Positions 16,358 through 24,827 of a stretch of DNA of 64,000 nt are shown here, in pieces. Source of the DNA: DASPGQ01 sp035457705 (GTDB lineage Bacteria; Acidobacteriota; Vicinamibacteria; Marinacidobacterales; SMYC01). The stretch lies in the NCBI GenBank assembly GCA_035457705.1, contig DATIBD010000046.1, positions 1 to 64,000 on the forward strand. Direction: 5' to 3'. Under the pieces are notes generated by a model. The model searched no databases, was not told where the DNA came from, and was given only the letters and a program-made list of their open reading frames with translations. Made by a program: the position numbers and the translations under genes. Every line of letters begins with the position of its first letter. The first letter of the stretch is position 1.

Positions 16358-18152
16358 GCGGCACCCGGTAGGAACGCGAGTCGAGAACGCTCTCGCTACT
16401 ACCGTTCTCGCCGTCATGACGGTCCTTCCGCTCGCCGAGATCCTCGGGCGCAGGCTCGGAGGGGGCGTGCCCGGCTCCGCTCCTCTCGTTCAGCACATGA
16501 CCCTGTGGGCGACGTTCCTCGGCGGAGCCCTTGCGGCACGCTCCGACCGCTTGCTGGCGGTCTCCCTCACGAGATTCTTGCCGGAGCGGTGGGCTCGGGG
16601 CGCTCACGTGCTGACGTCGTTTCTGGCGACGGCCATCACGAGCTTGCTGTGTCTCGCGAGCGTCGACCTCGTTCGGCTCGACCGCGAGTACGAGGAGATC
16701 GTTGCCTGGGGGATCCCGCTCTGGGTGTTCTCGATGGTCATGCCGCTCGGCTTTGCCGCGATTGCCGGACGGCTCGTGTGGAAGGCGTCGGAATCGTGGC
16801 GTGGCCGAGCGGTGGCCGCGCTCGGTCTCCTCGTTCCCCTCGCCTTCCTCGTTCTGGACACCCTCCCGAGCGCGCCGTTTCTGGCTCCTCTGAGCTTCGC
16901 CATCCTCGTGGGAACGGCACTCGGCATGCCCATCTTCACTGCCATCGGTGGCCTGGCCATGCTTTTGTTCTGGGTGGATGGGACTCCCATTTCGGCCGTT
17001 CCCGGCGAGACCTATCGATTGAGCACTTCGGCAGCGCTTCCTGCGATCCCGCTCTTCACGCTCGGCGGGTATCTTCTTGCCGGAGGCGGGTCGAGCCGGC
17101 GGCTCATGCGTCTCTTCACCGCTCTTTTCGGCTGGATGCCCGGCGGTATCGCCGTCGTCTCGGTCGTGGTTCTTGCCTTCTTTACGCCCCTGACCGGAGC
17201 CTCGGGCGTCACCATCCTCTCGATGGGAGGACTCCTGCTTCCCGTTCTCGTGAAGGCGCGCTACCCCGAGGACACATCCGTCGGGCTGGTTACGGTCTCG
17301 GGTTCGATCGGACTCTTGCTGCCTCCGAGCCTCCCGGTAATCCTCTACGCCTTCTATGCCGAGCTCATGATCGAGGAGCTGTTCGTCGGGGGCTTCGTCC
17401 CGGGGTTGCTGCTGATCGCCGTCGTCGCGGGATGGGGCGCGTTCCGAGGTGTGAGGAGCGGCTCGGAGAGAACGCCGTTCAGCGGTCGCGAGGCCGGTTC
17501 GGCAATGTGGAAGGCAAAATGGGAGCTGCTCCTGCCAGTGATCTTGCTCGGCGGGATTTTTGCCGGCCTCACGACGCTCGTGGAAGCCGCGGCATTGATC
17601 GTCGTCTACGCCATCCTCGTCGAATGTCTCGTGTTCCGGGATTTGAGCATCAGGCGAGATCTCCCGCGGCTCTTCGTGGAGAGCGCCACGCTCGTGGGCG
17701 GCTTCATGATCATTCTCGGCGTGGCGCTCGGGCTCACGAGCTACTTCATTCTCGCCGAGGTGCCGATGCACCTTCTGAGCTGGGTGCGGCTCCACATCGA
17801 ATCGCCCGTCCTATTCCTTCTCGCGCTGAACGTTCTGCTGATCGTCGCCGGCGCCCTCATGGACATCTACTCGGCGATTCTCGTCATCGTGCCGCTGATA
17901 ACTCCGATGGCAGCCATCTACGGCATCGACCCCGTCCACCTCGGGATCATCTTTCTCGCCAACATGGAGCTCGGCTATCTCATGCCTCCAATGGGTGAGA
18001 ACCTGTTCCTTGCCGCCTATCGCTTCGATCGGCCGCTGACGCGAATCTATCGTTCGACCCTTCCTTTCGTGGTCATTTTGCTCGTCGCTGTTCTTCTCAT
18101 CACATATTTCCCTGGCCTGACTCTCTGGCTCGTCGAGTGGTGGCGGGCCTGA
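16326..18152 (+). CDS. dctQM: Fused TRAP transporter permease (DctQ-DctM)
   Basis: About 608 residues. The first 170 form a DctQ-like small subunit with four membrane spans, and the rest is a DctM-type large subunit starting LVGTALGMPIFTAIGG. DctM signatures include FFTPLTGASGVTILSMGGLL, SGSIGLLLPPSLPVILY and ANMELGYLMPPMGENLF. Fusion of Q and M is known in many TRAP systems. The start is uncertain; I chose GTG 16326, behind GAGGAGG, which overlaps dctP by 32 bases. Together with tatT and dctP it makes a complete Na+-driven secondary uptake system. Confidence 0.9.
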   Translation: MTSTAAPTRAERHPVGTRVENALATTVLAVMTVLPLAEILGRRLGGGVPGSAPLVQHMTLWATFLGGALAARSDRLLAVSLTRFLPERWARGAHVLTSFLATAITSLLCLASVDLVRLDREYEEIVAWGIPLWVFSMVMPLGFAAIAGRLVWKASESWRGRAVAALGLLVPLAFLVLDTLPSAPFLAPLSFAILVGTALGMPIFTAIGGLAMLLFWVDGTPISAVPGETYRLSTSAALPAIPLFTLGGYLLAGGGSSRRLMRLFTALFGWMPGGIAVVSVVVLAFFTPLTGASGVTILSMGGLLLPVLVKARYPEDTSVGLVTVSGSIGLLLPPSLPVILYAFYAELMIEELFVGGFVPGLLLIAVVAGWGAFRGVRSGSERTPFSGREAGSAMWKAKWELLLPVILLGGIFAGLTTLVEAAALIVVYAILVECLVFRDLSIRRDLPRLFVESATLVGGFMIILGVALGLTSYFILAEVPMHLLSWVRLHIESPVLFLLALNVLLIVAGALMDIYSAILVIVPLITPMAAIYGIDPVHLGIIFLANMELGYLMPPMGENLFLAAYRFDRPLTRIYRSTLPFVVILLVAVLLITYFPGLTLWLVEWWRA

Positions 18153-18399
18153 GCCGGGAAAGCTCCTCTTTCAGCCCCGGCATCTCTGCCAGTAGACCAG
18201 CGAGGGGAATCTCTCGCCCTTCGGTGTCGAGGACGAGGTGCGCGCCATCGTCACGGACAAGGACCACGGCGTGCGGACTCTTGCTCGCGTAGAGATAGCT
18301 CGAGGTTTCGATCGGGGACGAGCCGATGACCGTGAGCTCGATAGGGACGAGAGTCCACGCACCCACCCGCCGGTGCCGACCGATCTCAAGCACTCGCAC
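18100..18399 (-). CDS. Small protein of unknown function, third gene after gerW and DUF2953
   Basis: A 99-residue soluble protein starting at GTG, one base after the stop of the DUF2953 gene, so it is likely translationally coupled to it. It has a compact beta-rich pattern (WTLVPIELTVIGSSPIETSSYLYASKSPHAVVLVRDDG) and a basic tail rich in Arg. The last 53 bases overlap the convergent dctQM gene. I recognise no domain; the segment HAVVLVRDDGAHLVLDTEG could be a small beta-sheet domain. Confidence 0.6.
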   Translation of the reverse strand: MRVLEIGRHRRVGAWTLVPIELTVIGSSPIETSSYLYASKSPHAVVLVRDDGAHLVLDTEGREIPLAGLLAEMPGLKEELSRLRPATTRRARESGQGNM

Positions 18400-18400
18400 T

Positions 18401-18979
18401 TCAAGCCCGTGCTGCGAGAATCGCTCTCACTGTTGCAGGAGAAACGGCAAAGACCAAGACCGGCCCAATGATCCTGCAAGGGACGATCCGGAGATCGCCC
18501 CGAACGTGAAAGAAGAACACTTGCTCGACGAAGTCGGGCTCGATGTCGATGCGAAGGCGCGATACGGACTGTAGGTAGCGGGCGAGCGGGAACAAGAACG
18601 CGAGGAGGCGGCCGGTGTCCGCCGGGTCGTCGAGTCCGGCGCGGGCCCAGAGTTCCGCTCGCCTCAAATCGATGCCGGCGACGAGCCGTCGAAAAAGACG
18701 CAGGACGGCGGCCGGGAATCCTTTGCTCCGCACGATTCGCCAGAACCGCGAAGGCGCGCCGCGGCTACCGCCATTCGCCTTCGACCCAGGCGTTGCCGGC
18801 CTCGCTGGCTGAGCCTGGTGCTCGCGGGATCCAAGGTTTTTTGACACGAGACCGTAGAGCCAGGCGACACGAGCACGCACTCGCAGCTCGGGATCTCGTT
18901 TGGCCGCGAGCTCGAGATCGATGGGCGTCCAGAGCATGAAGCCAAGGAAGACCACGATCACCAGCGCTGCGATCAGCAT
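18401..18979 (-). CDS. DUF2953-like membrane-anchored protein
   Basis: A 192-residue protein beginning with one membrane span (MLIAALVIVVFLGFMLW), followed by PIDLELAAKRDPELRVRARVAWLYGLV. That opening, the central basic linker and the C-terminal strand region (RLRIDIEPDF) resemble the DUF2953 family. In spore formers and other bacteria, DUF2953 genes lie beside gerW/ytfJ, as here (4 bases downstream of the GerW stop). The role is unknown. The start at 18979 is chosen because the upstream frame is Arg/Ser-rich and has no family match. Confidence 0.7.
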   Translation of the reverse strand: MLIAALVIVVFLGFMLWTPIDLELAAKRDPELRVRARVAWLYGLVSKNLGSREHQAQPARPATPGSKANGGSRGAPSRFWRIVRSKGFPAAVLRLFRRLVAGIDLRRAELWARAGLDDPADTGRLLAFLFPLARYLQSVSRLRIDIEPDFVEQVFFFHVRGDLRIVPCRIIGPVLVFAVSPATVRAILAARA

Positions 18980-18983
18980 CGCT

Positions 18984-19346
18984 TCAGGACGCGGTGCGTT
19001 CTTCCTTCTTTTCCATGGCTTTCCCGATCGCGCCGCCAATGGCTTCCAGGAAATTCCCCGCCATCCCGCGGATCGGCTCGAGGCGCACTCCGTCCTTGTT
19101 GACGATGACGACGGCGACCGGCTTGATGCCACCCCCCCCGCCGGTGCCCGAGCCGGCTCCCTCGGTGGCTTCCGCCTTCGGGGCTTTCCCGGATCCACCG
19201 CCCGCGCCAAAGCCGAAGCCAATGCTACTGAGCGGGATCAATGTGTTGCCGTCGACTTCGATGGGCTCACCCACGACGCTCCGGGTGCTCAGGACTTTTT
19301 CGATCTCCTCGAGCGTGGTCTTCAAGAGATCTTTCACTTCATTCAT
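18984..19346 (-). CDS. GerW/YtfJ family protein
   Basis: A 120-residue YtfJ/GerW family member. The hallmarks are EVKDLLKTTLEEIEKVLSTRSVVGEPIEVDGNTLIPLSSIGFGFGAGGG, then a Gly-rich loop and GIKPVAVVIVNKDGVRLEPI. AAGGAG lies seven bases before the ATG at 19346, which decides the start over the upstream part of the frame. In Bacillus the protein is spore associated, but the family is wide in non-spore-formers, where its job is unknown. It heads a three-gene minus-strand operon. Confidence 0.9.
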   Translation of the reverse strand: MNEVKDLLKTTLEEIEKVLSTRSVVGEPIEVDGNTLIPLSSIGFGFGAGGGSGKAPKAEATEGAGSGTGGGGGIKPVAVVIVNKDGVRLEPIRGMAGNFLEAIGGAIGKAMEKKEERTAS

Positions 19347-19804
19347 GATGACTCCTTCGGCCTCGAGGCGTGCACGAGACGTGCCATCCTCCCAGGCCTC
19401 CCTGATGCCGTAACGACGCGGCGAATTCACGCTCAGGAGCGTTCCGAACATCCCAGTGCTGAGCCAAAAGCCCCACCGGGGTGGCCAAGAGATCAAGCGG
19501 CATTCAGGTCATTGAAATTCGCTCCGTCACTCGGAAGATCGTGAAGATCGTCTACAACCTCGCGGCCCACTGCCACGCTCGCTGCTGTCTTCGGCATCCA
19601 GACCGTGTGGCAATACAGCCTGTACATGTGCACTCCACTGAATTCGAAGGCCCCCGAGATCCCAGCGAGGAAGCACAGTTTGGCGCGAAAGGCTGTCTCA
19701 CCCGGCTAGGGACCGAGGTGGATCAACGTGGCCTCGGGATCGTAGGATCGATGGTACCGAAATTGCTTCAATTTGAGAGAGTAGATGCGATGGAGGAAGA
19801 AGCC
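19347..19804. other. Intergenic region without a supported gene
   Basis: Between gerW (minus strand) and the YtxH-type gene (plus strand). Open frames exist on both strands here but none has a start, ribosome binding site or recognisable protein sequence. It should contain the divergent promoters for both flanking genes. Confidence 0.4.
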
Positions 19805-20023
19805 ATGAAGGATGAGAGCGGAAATTTCTTGGTGGGCTTTTTCGTAGGCGTGGCTCTGGGTGGCATTGCGGCGTTGCTCCTGGCGCCGAAGTCGGGGAAG
19901 AAACTTCGCAGGGATGTCAGTCGCGAGGGGCGAAAGCTCGCTCACCGGGCCTCGGAAATGGTGGAGGAGATTCGAGACAAGGGAGTGGATGCGTACGAGA
20001 AGGCCAGAGAGCTGGTCGGCTGA
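19805..20023 (+). CDS. YtxH domain protein
   Basis: A 72-residue protein with the YtxH layout: a short N-terminus, a Gly/Ala-rich membrane span (FLVGFFVGVALGGIAALLLAPKSGKKLRRDV) and an amphipathic charged helix (MVEEIRDKGVDAYEKARELV). YtxH proteins are small membrane proteins of general stress response in many phyla. GGAGGAAG five bases before the ATG at 19805 supports this start; the in-frame upstream extension has no family similarity. The Pcm gene follows 55 bases later. Confidence 0.8.
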   Translation: MKDESGNFLVGFFVGVALGGIAALLLAPKSGKKLRRDVSREGRKLAHRASEMVEEIRDKGVDAYEKARELVG

Positions 20024-20078
20024 GCATCGGAGGTTGAGGGCCGGGGGGAGCCGTCGAATCCTGTACTGAATCGTCGCC

Positions 20079-20783
20079 GTGATTCCGGTACTGTGCGGCC
20101 CTCAGGCCGCGGAAGGCCAGGACGAACGGCGCGATCAACGAGTGGCGATGGTGCACGACCAGATCGAAGAACGATGGGTTACGGATCCGCGCGTGCTCGA
20201 AGCTCTGCGCGATGTGCCGCGACACCTGTTCGTGCCGGAACAGCTCCGTGAGATGGCTTATGAGGATTACCCTCTGCCCATCGGTCACGGTCAAACGATC
20301 TCGCAACCTTACATCGTCGGCGTCATGACGCAGCTGCTGGCGCCCCGACCGGAGCACAAGATTCTGGAGATTGGAACCGGATCCGGCTATCAGGCGGCCG
20401 TTTTATCCATGCTGGTGGAGCACGTCTATACCATCGAGATCATCGCAGAACTGGCCGAAGAAGCGAGGACGAGGCTCCGGGCACTTGGTTACGACAATGT
20501 CACCGTGATCACCGGCGATGGCTATCGAGGTCATCCGGATGAGGCTCCGTTCGACGGCATCATCGTGACTGCGGCGCCGGAGGAAATCCCGCAGCCGCTC
20601 CTCGAACAGCTCCGCGTCGGCGGAAGGTTGGTGATTCCCGTGGGGTCGGCTATCCAGGAGCTCGAAGTGATCGAGCGCACCGAAAATGAGTACGAGGCTC
20701 GAGCGGTTTTCCCGGTCCGTTTCGTTCCCATGACCGGCGAGGCAGAGAAGAAACGACCCTCCGACGAGCCATTCCGGAGATGA
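20079..20783 (+). CDS. pcm: Protein-L-isoaspartate O-methyltransferase
   Basis: A protein of about 234 residues with the PCMT fold, methylating damaged isoaspartyl residues with SAM so that they can revert to aspartate. Family motifs are VLEALRDVPRHLFVPEQ, PIGHGQTISQPYIV (the active Thr/Ser loop), and the SAM loop LEIGTGSGYQAAVL. GRLVIPVG closes the domain. A TGA in frame just upstream limits the start to GTG 20079 or to the internal ATG at 20148; the N-terminal 20 residues look weakly signal-like (VLCGPQAAEGQ). Confidence 0.93.
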   Translation: MIPVLCGPQAAEGQDERRDQRVAMVHDQIEERWVTDPRVLEALRDVPRHLFVPEQLREMAYEDYPLPIGHGQTISQPYIVGVMTQLLAPRPEHKILEIGTGSGYQAAVLSMLVEHVYTIEIIAELAEEARTRLRALGYDNVTVITGDGYRGHPDEAPFDGIIVTAAPEEIPQPLLEQLRVGGRLVIPVGSAIQELEVIERTENEYEARAVFPVRFVPMTGEAEKKRPSDEPFRR

Positions 20784-20838
20784 CGCCGAATTGAAGGGAG
20801 CCCAGTATCCGAATGAAAGGAGAGATTCTGGCTGAGCG

Positions 20839-21119
20839 ATGTGGCTGACGACCGCCTATTCATTCCATTTCGAGCTTCCCTCCCACGCCGGAAGCACCAT
20901 AGTCGACGAGAAGGCCCCCGGTGGACAGTAACGTCGTGGCCCCGGGACTCGACGTCAGCGCGAATGGAGCGAAGCATCCATGTCGTCGGCGGGGGAGTCC
21001 GAGTCGACGTCGGACCGCGCATCTTCATTCGCCCCGACGCTCGGGTGGCGGTGGCCCTCGCCAAGGGAGATACGTACTCCCTCGCCGTGTTCACTCTCCA
21101 CATCGGATATCGGTTCTGA
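20839..21119 (+). pseudogene. Remnant of an outer-membrane beta-barrel protein
   Basis: Three frames together read like one barrel C-terminus. Frame A has TTAYSFHFELPSHAGST, frame B has SNVVAPGLDVSANGA, and frame C has HVVGGGVRVDVGPRIFIRPD and VFTLHIGYRF followed by TGA. Alternating hydrophobic strands and a C-terminal Phe are the mark of barrel insertion by the BAM complex. At least two frameshifts within 280 bases, and the lack of the N-terminal part, show a decayed fragment. The intact parent is not in this window. Confidence 0.6.
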
Positions 21120-21151
21120 AGGGGTGGCCGGGTCTTCACGCCCTAGTCCGA

Positions 21152-22132
21152 TCACTCATCCAGGAGCTCGGCGAGCGATCCGCCTCGGTGAACTCTCTCA
21201 ATCGCCGCCGCGAAGAGCGCTCCGATGTTGAGAACATGGATCTTCTCCGCGCGAACCTTCGGATGGAGCCGGAACGGCGGGACGGTATCCGTTATGACTA
21301 CCTGGTCCAGAGCCGGATCGCCGAGGACGCGATTCGCGTCACCAACGAAGATGCCGTGGGTCGCCGCCGCGAGGACTCTCGCCGCTCCGAGCGCATGGCA
21401 GGCTTTCGCGGCACGAGCCAGAGTCGTTCCCGTACCGATCAAGTCGTCCAGCACGATGACCGCGCGACCCGCGACCCTACCCACGAGCGTCTCCCCGCTG
21501 ACGATCCCGCCGCTGCGGTGTTTTTCCATGAACGCGTTCGATATGTCCTTGTGGAGAACGTGTTGCAGATGCCGACGGAAGAGCTCGGCGCGCTTGACGC
21601 CTCCCGCGTCGGGTGAAAGAACGACGAGCTCCTCATTGCCGAGGAAAGAAGCGAAATACTCGACGAAGAGCGGTCTGGCCTCGAGGTGATCCGTTCGGCA
21701 GCGAAAGGCATTCTGGTAAGCTGCGAGATTGTGGACGTCCATTACGATGATTCGGTCGATCCCTACGGCCTCGAAGAGCGCGGCGACGTATCGTGTGGTG
21801 ACCGGGTCGCGGGGATTAGTCTTCCTATCTTTTCTCGCATAGGCCAGATAGGGAACGACCGCAGTGACGCGGCCCGCGGAGGCGTCGCGAAGAGCCCCGA
21901 GGAAAAAGAGCAGACGCACCAGCTTGTCGTTGGCGCTCTCCCTCTCGTCGGCATAGAGAGACTGAATGACGAAGACGTCGTCTCCCCGGACGTTCACCAA
22001 CGGCCGGGACTTGTGCTCGCTATCCTCGAAATCCCGTTCCTCGTGAGGTGAGAGTGGAATGCCGAGCTTGGCCGAGATTCTCTCCCCGAGCTCTCGGCTG
22101 GCCTCGAGGGCGAAGAGCCGCAGCTCGGTCAC
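21152..22132 (-). CDS. prs: Ribose-phosphate pyrophosphokinase
   Basis: A 326-residue PRPP synthetase family protein, making PRPP from ribose 5-phosphate and ATP for nucleotide, His and Trp synthesis. The PRPP-binding loop VIVLDDLIGTGTTLARA is clear. The N-terminal PRTase-like domain carries KSRPLVNVRGDDVFVIQSL and YLAYARKDRKTNPRDPVTTRYV. It is divergent from housekeeping Prs (EASRELGERISAKLG) and may be a paralog. The GTG at 22132 overlaps the stop of the upstream IMPase-like ORF, so the two are coupled. Confidence 0.85.
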   Translation of the reverse strand: MTELRLFALEASRELGERISAKLGIPLSPHEERDFEDSEHKSRPLVNVRGDDVFVIQSLYADERESANDKLVRLLFFLGALRDASAGRVTAVVPYLAYARKDRKTNPRDPVTTRYVAALFEAVGIDRIIVMDVHNLAAYQNAFRCRTDHLEARPLFVEYFASFLGNEELVVLSPDAGGVKRAELFRRHLQHVLHKDISNAFMEKHRSGGIVSGETLVGRVAGRAVIVLDDLIGTGTTLARAAKACHALGAARVLAAATHGIFVGDANRVLGDPALDQVVITDTVPPFRLHPKVRAEKIHVLNIGALFAAAIERVHRGGSLAELLDE

Positions 22133-22566
22133 GGATCGGCCTCGATTCCGGCGCTCGCGCGGGCGACGGCCTCGAGCAATCCGTTCGCGGGCCGATAGAC
22201 GACGCCGAGAACGGGCCGCTGAAGCTGGGCGAGCCTGATGAGGATCGTCCACTCATCGTTCTCGCTGATGAGCTCGATATTCCGGTCAATGGGGTCGATA
22301 TACCAGATGCGAGCCGAAAGGTCGGAAGCCGGCACCGGTGATCCTTCGGACACCGCCATGTCTGTGGGACACTGCTGGCGAAGCCCATTCCCGACGTAAC
22401 GGTCGAGCTCGCGGTCGAACTCGGTGACCGGGCCGAGTGTTTCTCCCTCGTCCTCGACTTTCAACGGTTGACCGGCCAGGGAGTGGGCCATTCTTCCCGC
22501 CTCGTAGGCAAGCCGGGTTGACGCCTCCTGCTCCGCATCGAAAATGAATCTCTCGCTCGCGACCAC
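22129..22566 (-). CDS. Truncated, degenerate inositol-monophosphatase-like protein
   Basis: About 145 residues corresponding to the N-terminal half of the IMPase/CysQ family. VTEFDRELDRYV and WYIDPIDRN are the expected motifs, but DPIDGT is changed to DPIDRN and the metal-binding SEE to SEG. The C-terminal half with its WD motif is missing. It cannot be an active phosphatase by the known mechanism. Yet the ORF is intact and overlaps the prs start by four bases. The start is uncertain; a GTG at 22566 lies inside a short repeat. Confidence 0.55.
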   Translation of the reverse strand: MVASERFIFDAEQEASTRLAYEAGRMAHSLAGQPLKVEDEGETLGPVTEFDRELDRYVGNGLRQQCPTDMAVSEGSPVPASDLSARIWYIDPIDRNIELISENDEWTILIRLAQLQRPVLGVVYRPANGLLEAVARASAGIEADP

Positions 22567-22607
22567 AATTGACAATCTACAGTCCCAGAATACTCCGAGC
22601 AGCCCTC
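22563..22607 (-). repeat. Short dispersed repeat, second copy
   Basis: Matches 12791-12835 with changes at about eight positions. The core on the plus strand is ccacaattgacaatctacag. As in the first copy it lies at the 5' side of a minus-strand gene, here overlapping the likely start of the IMPase-like ORF. Confidence 0.55.
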
Positions 22608-23070
22608 TCTTGGCTCTCGACCGCGACGGCGCCTTCTGCACCTTTCAAGAATTTGTTGCACTTCTTCCAATGTTCACGGCGCACAAGGCGTCAAGCGCTC
22701 TACGTCCGGGTTCGTTCAGACTAAGACGGACCAATAAAGAAACCCGGAGAACCCCCGCTAGATCCAACGTAGCGGACTGAATCGGACCCACACGTGAGTG
22801 CGACGGGTGAATCGCTGTTCGGAGCCGGCCTTCCGGGAATTCCGGCACGGTCGCGCACTTTTTTCACACGTGCGTCATTTCGCGCCGATTGCCTGCGTTC
22901 GTTTGGGTTGCCCAGACCGGCGGTCGTGGTTCGTAAAGCACGGCGCTCAATCAGTTACGAGCGGAAGGGACGGTGGTCAAAAGTGCTCCCAAGAACTGGC
23001 ATCGCGATTGCACGTATCAACTAATCGATGTTCTCGCGAAAGATCATTTCCCTTTCGCAGGGAGGAAGAA
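22608..23070. other. Intergenic region without a supported gene
   Basis: Between the IMPase-like ORF and the coiled-coil lipoprotein gene. I see open frames in the plus direction, but none with a start, ribosome binding site or family sequence. GGGAGGAAG at its right end is the ribosome binding site of the following gene. Confidence 0.4.
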
Positions 23071-23667
23071 ATGCATAGGACAGTCCGCGGTGCGCTGTTC
23101 GTCGGCGCGCTCGCTCTTACGGTGGGTTGCGCCCAAGCTCCCCAGGAATCCATTGACGCCGCCAATCAGGCCCTCGACGCCGCGAGAACGGCGGAGGCGG
23201 CAGACTACGCCCCGGAACAATGGCAAATGGCTCAGGATGCCTTCAACTCGGCGATGACCGAAGTCCAGGCGCAGAACGAAAAATTCGCGCTCACTCGGTC
23301 CTACTCCGAAGCCACGCAGCTTCTGGAAAAAGCGACCGAGGCCGCCAAAACGGCCGCCACGGAAGCGACCAGCGCGCGGGAGGAAGTAAAGGCAAGAGCC
23401 GAAGCGCTGCTTCAGGAAGCGGAAGCCGCCCTCGCCGAGGCTACGGCCGCGCTCGAGACGGCTCCCAAGGGTAAAGGAACCGAAGCCGACCTCATGGCGA
23501 TGAAAGCGGAGATCGAAGCGATGACCTCCTCTCTCGCGGCCGCGCGCGAGTCGTTCACCGCCGGCAAGTACCTGATGGCGGAAACGAGCGCCCAATCGGT
23601 GAGAGATCAAGCGAAGGCAATCGCCGCGGACATCTCCCAGGCGCGAACGAAGAGGCCCACGACCTGA
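23071..23667 (+). CDS. Coiled-coil lipoprotein, DUF4398-like
   Basis: A 198-residue exported protein. The signal peptide ends in the lipobox LTVGC at residue 20. Nearly all the rest is Ala/Glu-rich helix with heptad character (ATEAAKTAATEATSAREEV). Sequence APEQWQMAQDAF and repeated A-x-x-L/Y patterns match DUF4398-like helical lipoproteins of the cell envelope. GGAGGAAG directly precedes the ATG. It probably acts together with the two L,D-transpeptidases that follow, the first of which has a similar helical region. Confidence 0.8.
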   Translation: MHRTVRGALFVGALALTVGCAQAPQESIDAANQALDAARTAEAADYAPEQWQMAQDAFNSAMTEVQAQNEKFALTRSYSEATQLLEKATEAAKTAATEATSAREEVKARAEALLQEAEAALAEATAALETAPKGKGTEADLMAMKAEIEAMTSSLAAARESFTAGKYLMAETSAQSVRDQAKAIAADISQARTKRPTT

Positions 23668-23729
23668 GAAGCGTTCCGTATGGGGGGCGGGCGGCAGCGT
23701 CCGCTCCCCAGTTGATGTAATCTTAACCC

Positions 23730-24827
23730 GTGGTCTGGAAGAGGGAGGCTCTGCGGGTTTGCGCCACCCTTTTCTTGGCGGGTTCGTGCCGGTGGGCGGA
23801 GGAAGAGCAAGCCCTGGCGGCCATCGTCGAGTCTCGTGAACGTCTCGCCTCCCTCGCCCATCTGGGACGGAGCGGATTCGGAGAGCAATCAATCGTGCAG
23901 GCCCGGCGGATGCTACTCGAAGCGGAGGCCGCCGTTCGCCGAAGCCGACCCAGTCTCCCCTTCGCCGAGAATCCCTGGGAGGCCTCGCTCCAGAGAGCTC
24001 AGGACAGCGTTGCGATCGCCGAGTGGGTCGTGGAGCGGGAAAGAGCCGCCGAGGAAGGTGAATCGAAGGCCTGGATCGAATCCGCAAAAGGGGCCTTGAA
24101 GGCGGCGAGAACCTCACGCATCCGCGGAGTACACTACGCGGTCGATACCCGACTGCGACGAGCGGAAGCGGCGCTCTTCGAAGCGGAACGTCTCGTCGCC
24201 AACGGTGAGCTCGCGATGGCCTCGGAAAAGGCCCGGGAAGCAATCGCTCTCGCGGGGGAGCTTCCGCCTGAAATCGCAGCCCTTTTCGAGCGCTTCGGAG
24301 ATCCAGCAAATCTACGCCAGTGGCGCGAGTGGGTGCAGAAGGCGATCCGCGAGTCGAGGAGGTCGGGCGGCCGCGCGCTCGTCGTCGACAAGAGAGCCCA
24401 GCTCGCCGTGCTGTGGGCGGAAGGCAAACCCGCTCGCTGGCTCGACGTCGAGCTCGGTTATAACGGCTTGAAGCAGAAGCTGCAATCGGGCGACGGGGCG
24501 ACTCCCGAAGGGCTCTACCGCGTGACTCGGAAGAAAGGACGGGGGGAGACGCGCTACTACAAGGCGCTCCTTCTGAGCTATCCTAACGACGCGGATCGCC
24601 GCCGATTTCGCGAGGCACGAATCAACGGTGAGATTCCCCGGAGCTCCTCGATCGGGGGGCTCATCGAGATCCACGGGGAGGGCGGCCGTGGCCAGAACTG
24701 GACCGACGGATGTGTGGCGGTCACGAACGAAGAGATGGATTATCTCTTCGACAGGCTTGCCGTGGGGAGCCTCGTCGCCATTGTGGGAAACGCGGAGCAT
24801 ATGGAGGTGGTGGGAGGGTCGCCGTGA
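23730..24827 (+). CDS. L,D-transpeptidase with N-terminal helical domain
   Basis: 365 residues. A signal peptide with a possible lipobox-like LAGSC at residue 20 is followed by about 190 residues of charged helices. A YkuD catalytic domain follows at about residues 215-355. Its motif is IHGEGG...TDGCVAV, with the catalytic Cys in DGC. Such enzymes make 3-3 peptidoglycan cross-links or attach proteins to peptidoglycan. Homology of the helical part to the preceding lipoprotein suggests a shared partner. The GTG start lacks a strong ribosome binding site. The stop overlaps the next gene (GTGA). Confidence 0.85.
   Translation: MVWKREALRVCATLFLAGSCRWAEEEQALAAIVESRERLASLAHLGRSGFGEQSIVQARRMLLEAEAAVRRSRPSLPFAENPWEASLQRAQDSVAIAEWVVERERAAEEGESKAWIESAKGALKAARTSRIRGVHYAVDTRLRRAEAALFEAERLVANGELAMASEKAREAIALAGELPPEIAALFERFGDPANLRQWREWVQKAIRESRRSGGRALVVDKRAQLAVLWAEGKPARWLDVELGYNGLKQKLQSGDGATPEGLYRVTRKKGRGETRYYKALLLSYPNDADRRRFREARINGEIPRSSSIGGLIEIHGEGGRGQNWTDGCVAVTNEEMDYLFDRLAVGSLVAIVGNAEHMEVVGGSP

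Noticed and set aside
16068..17795. Long minus-strand ORF opposite the TRAP permease gene.
   Set aside because: Composition is Arg/Glu/His-rich with no domain, as expected for the antisense of a high-GC membrane protein gene that is well supported on the plus strand.
19500..19680. Minus-strand peptide with VHMYRLYCHTVW in the gerW-ytxH gap.
   Set aside because: Only about 60 codons between stops, without a proper start or known family.
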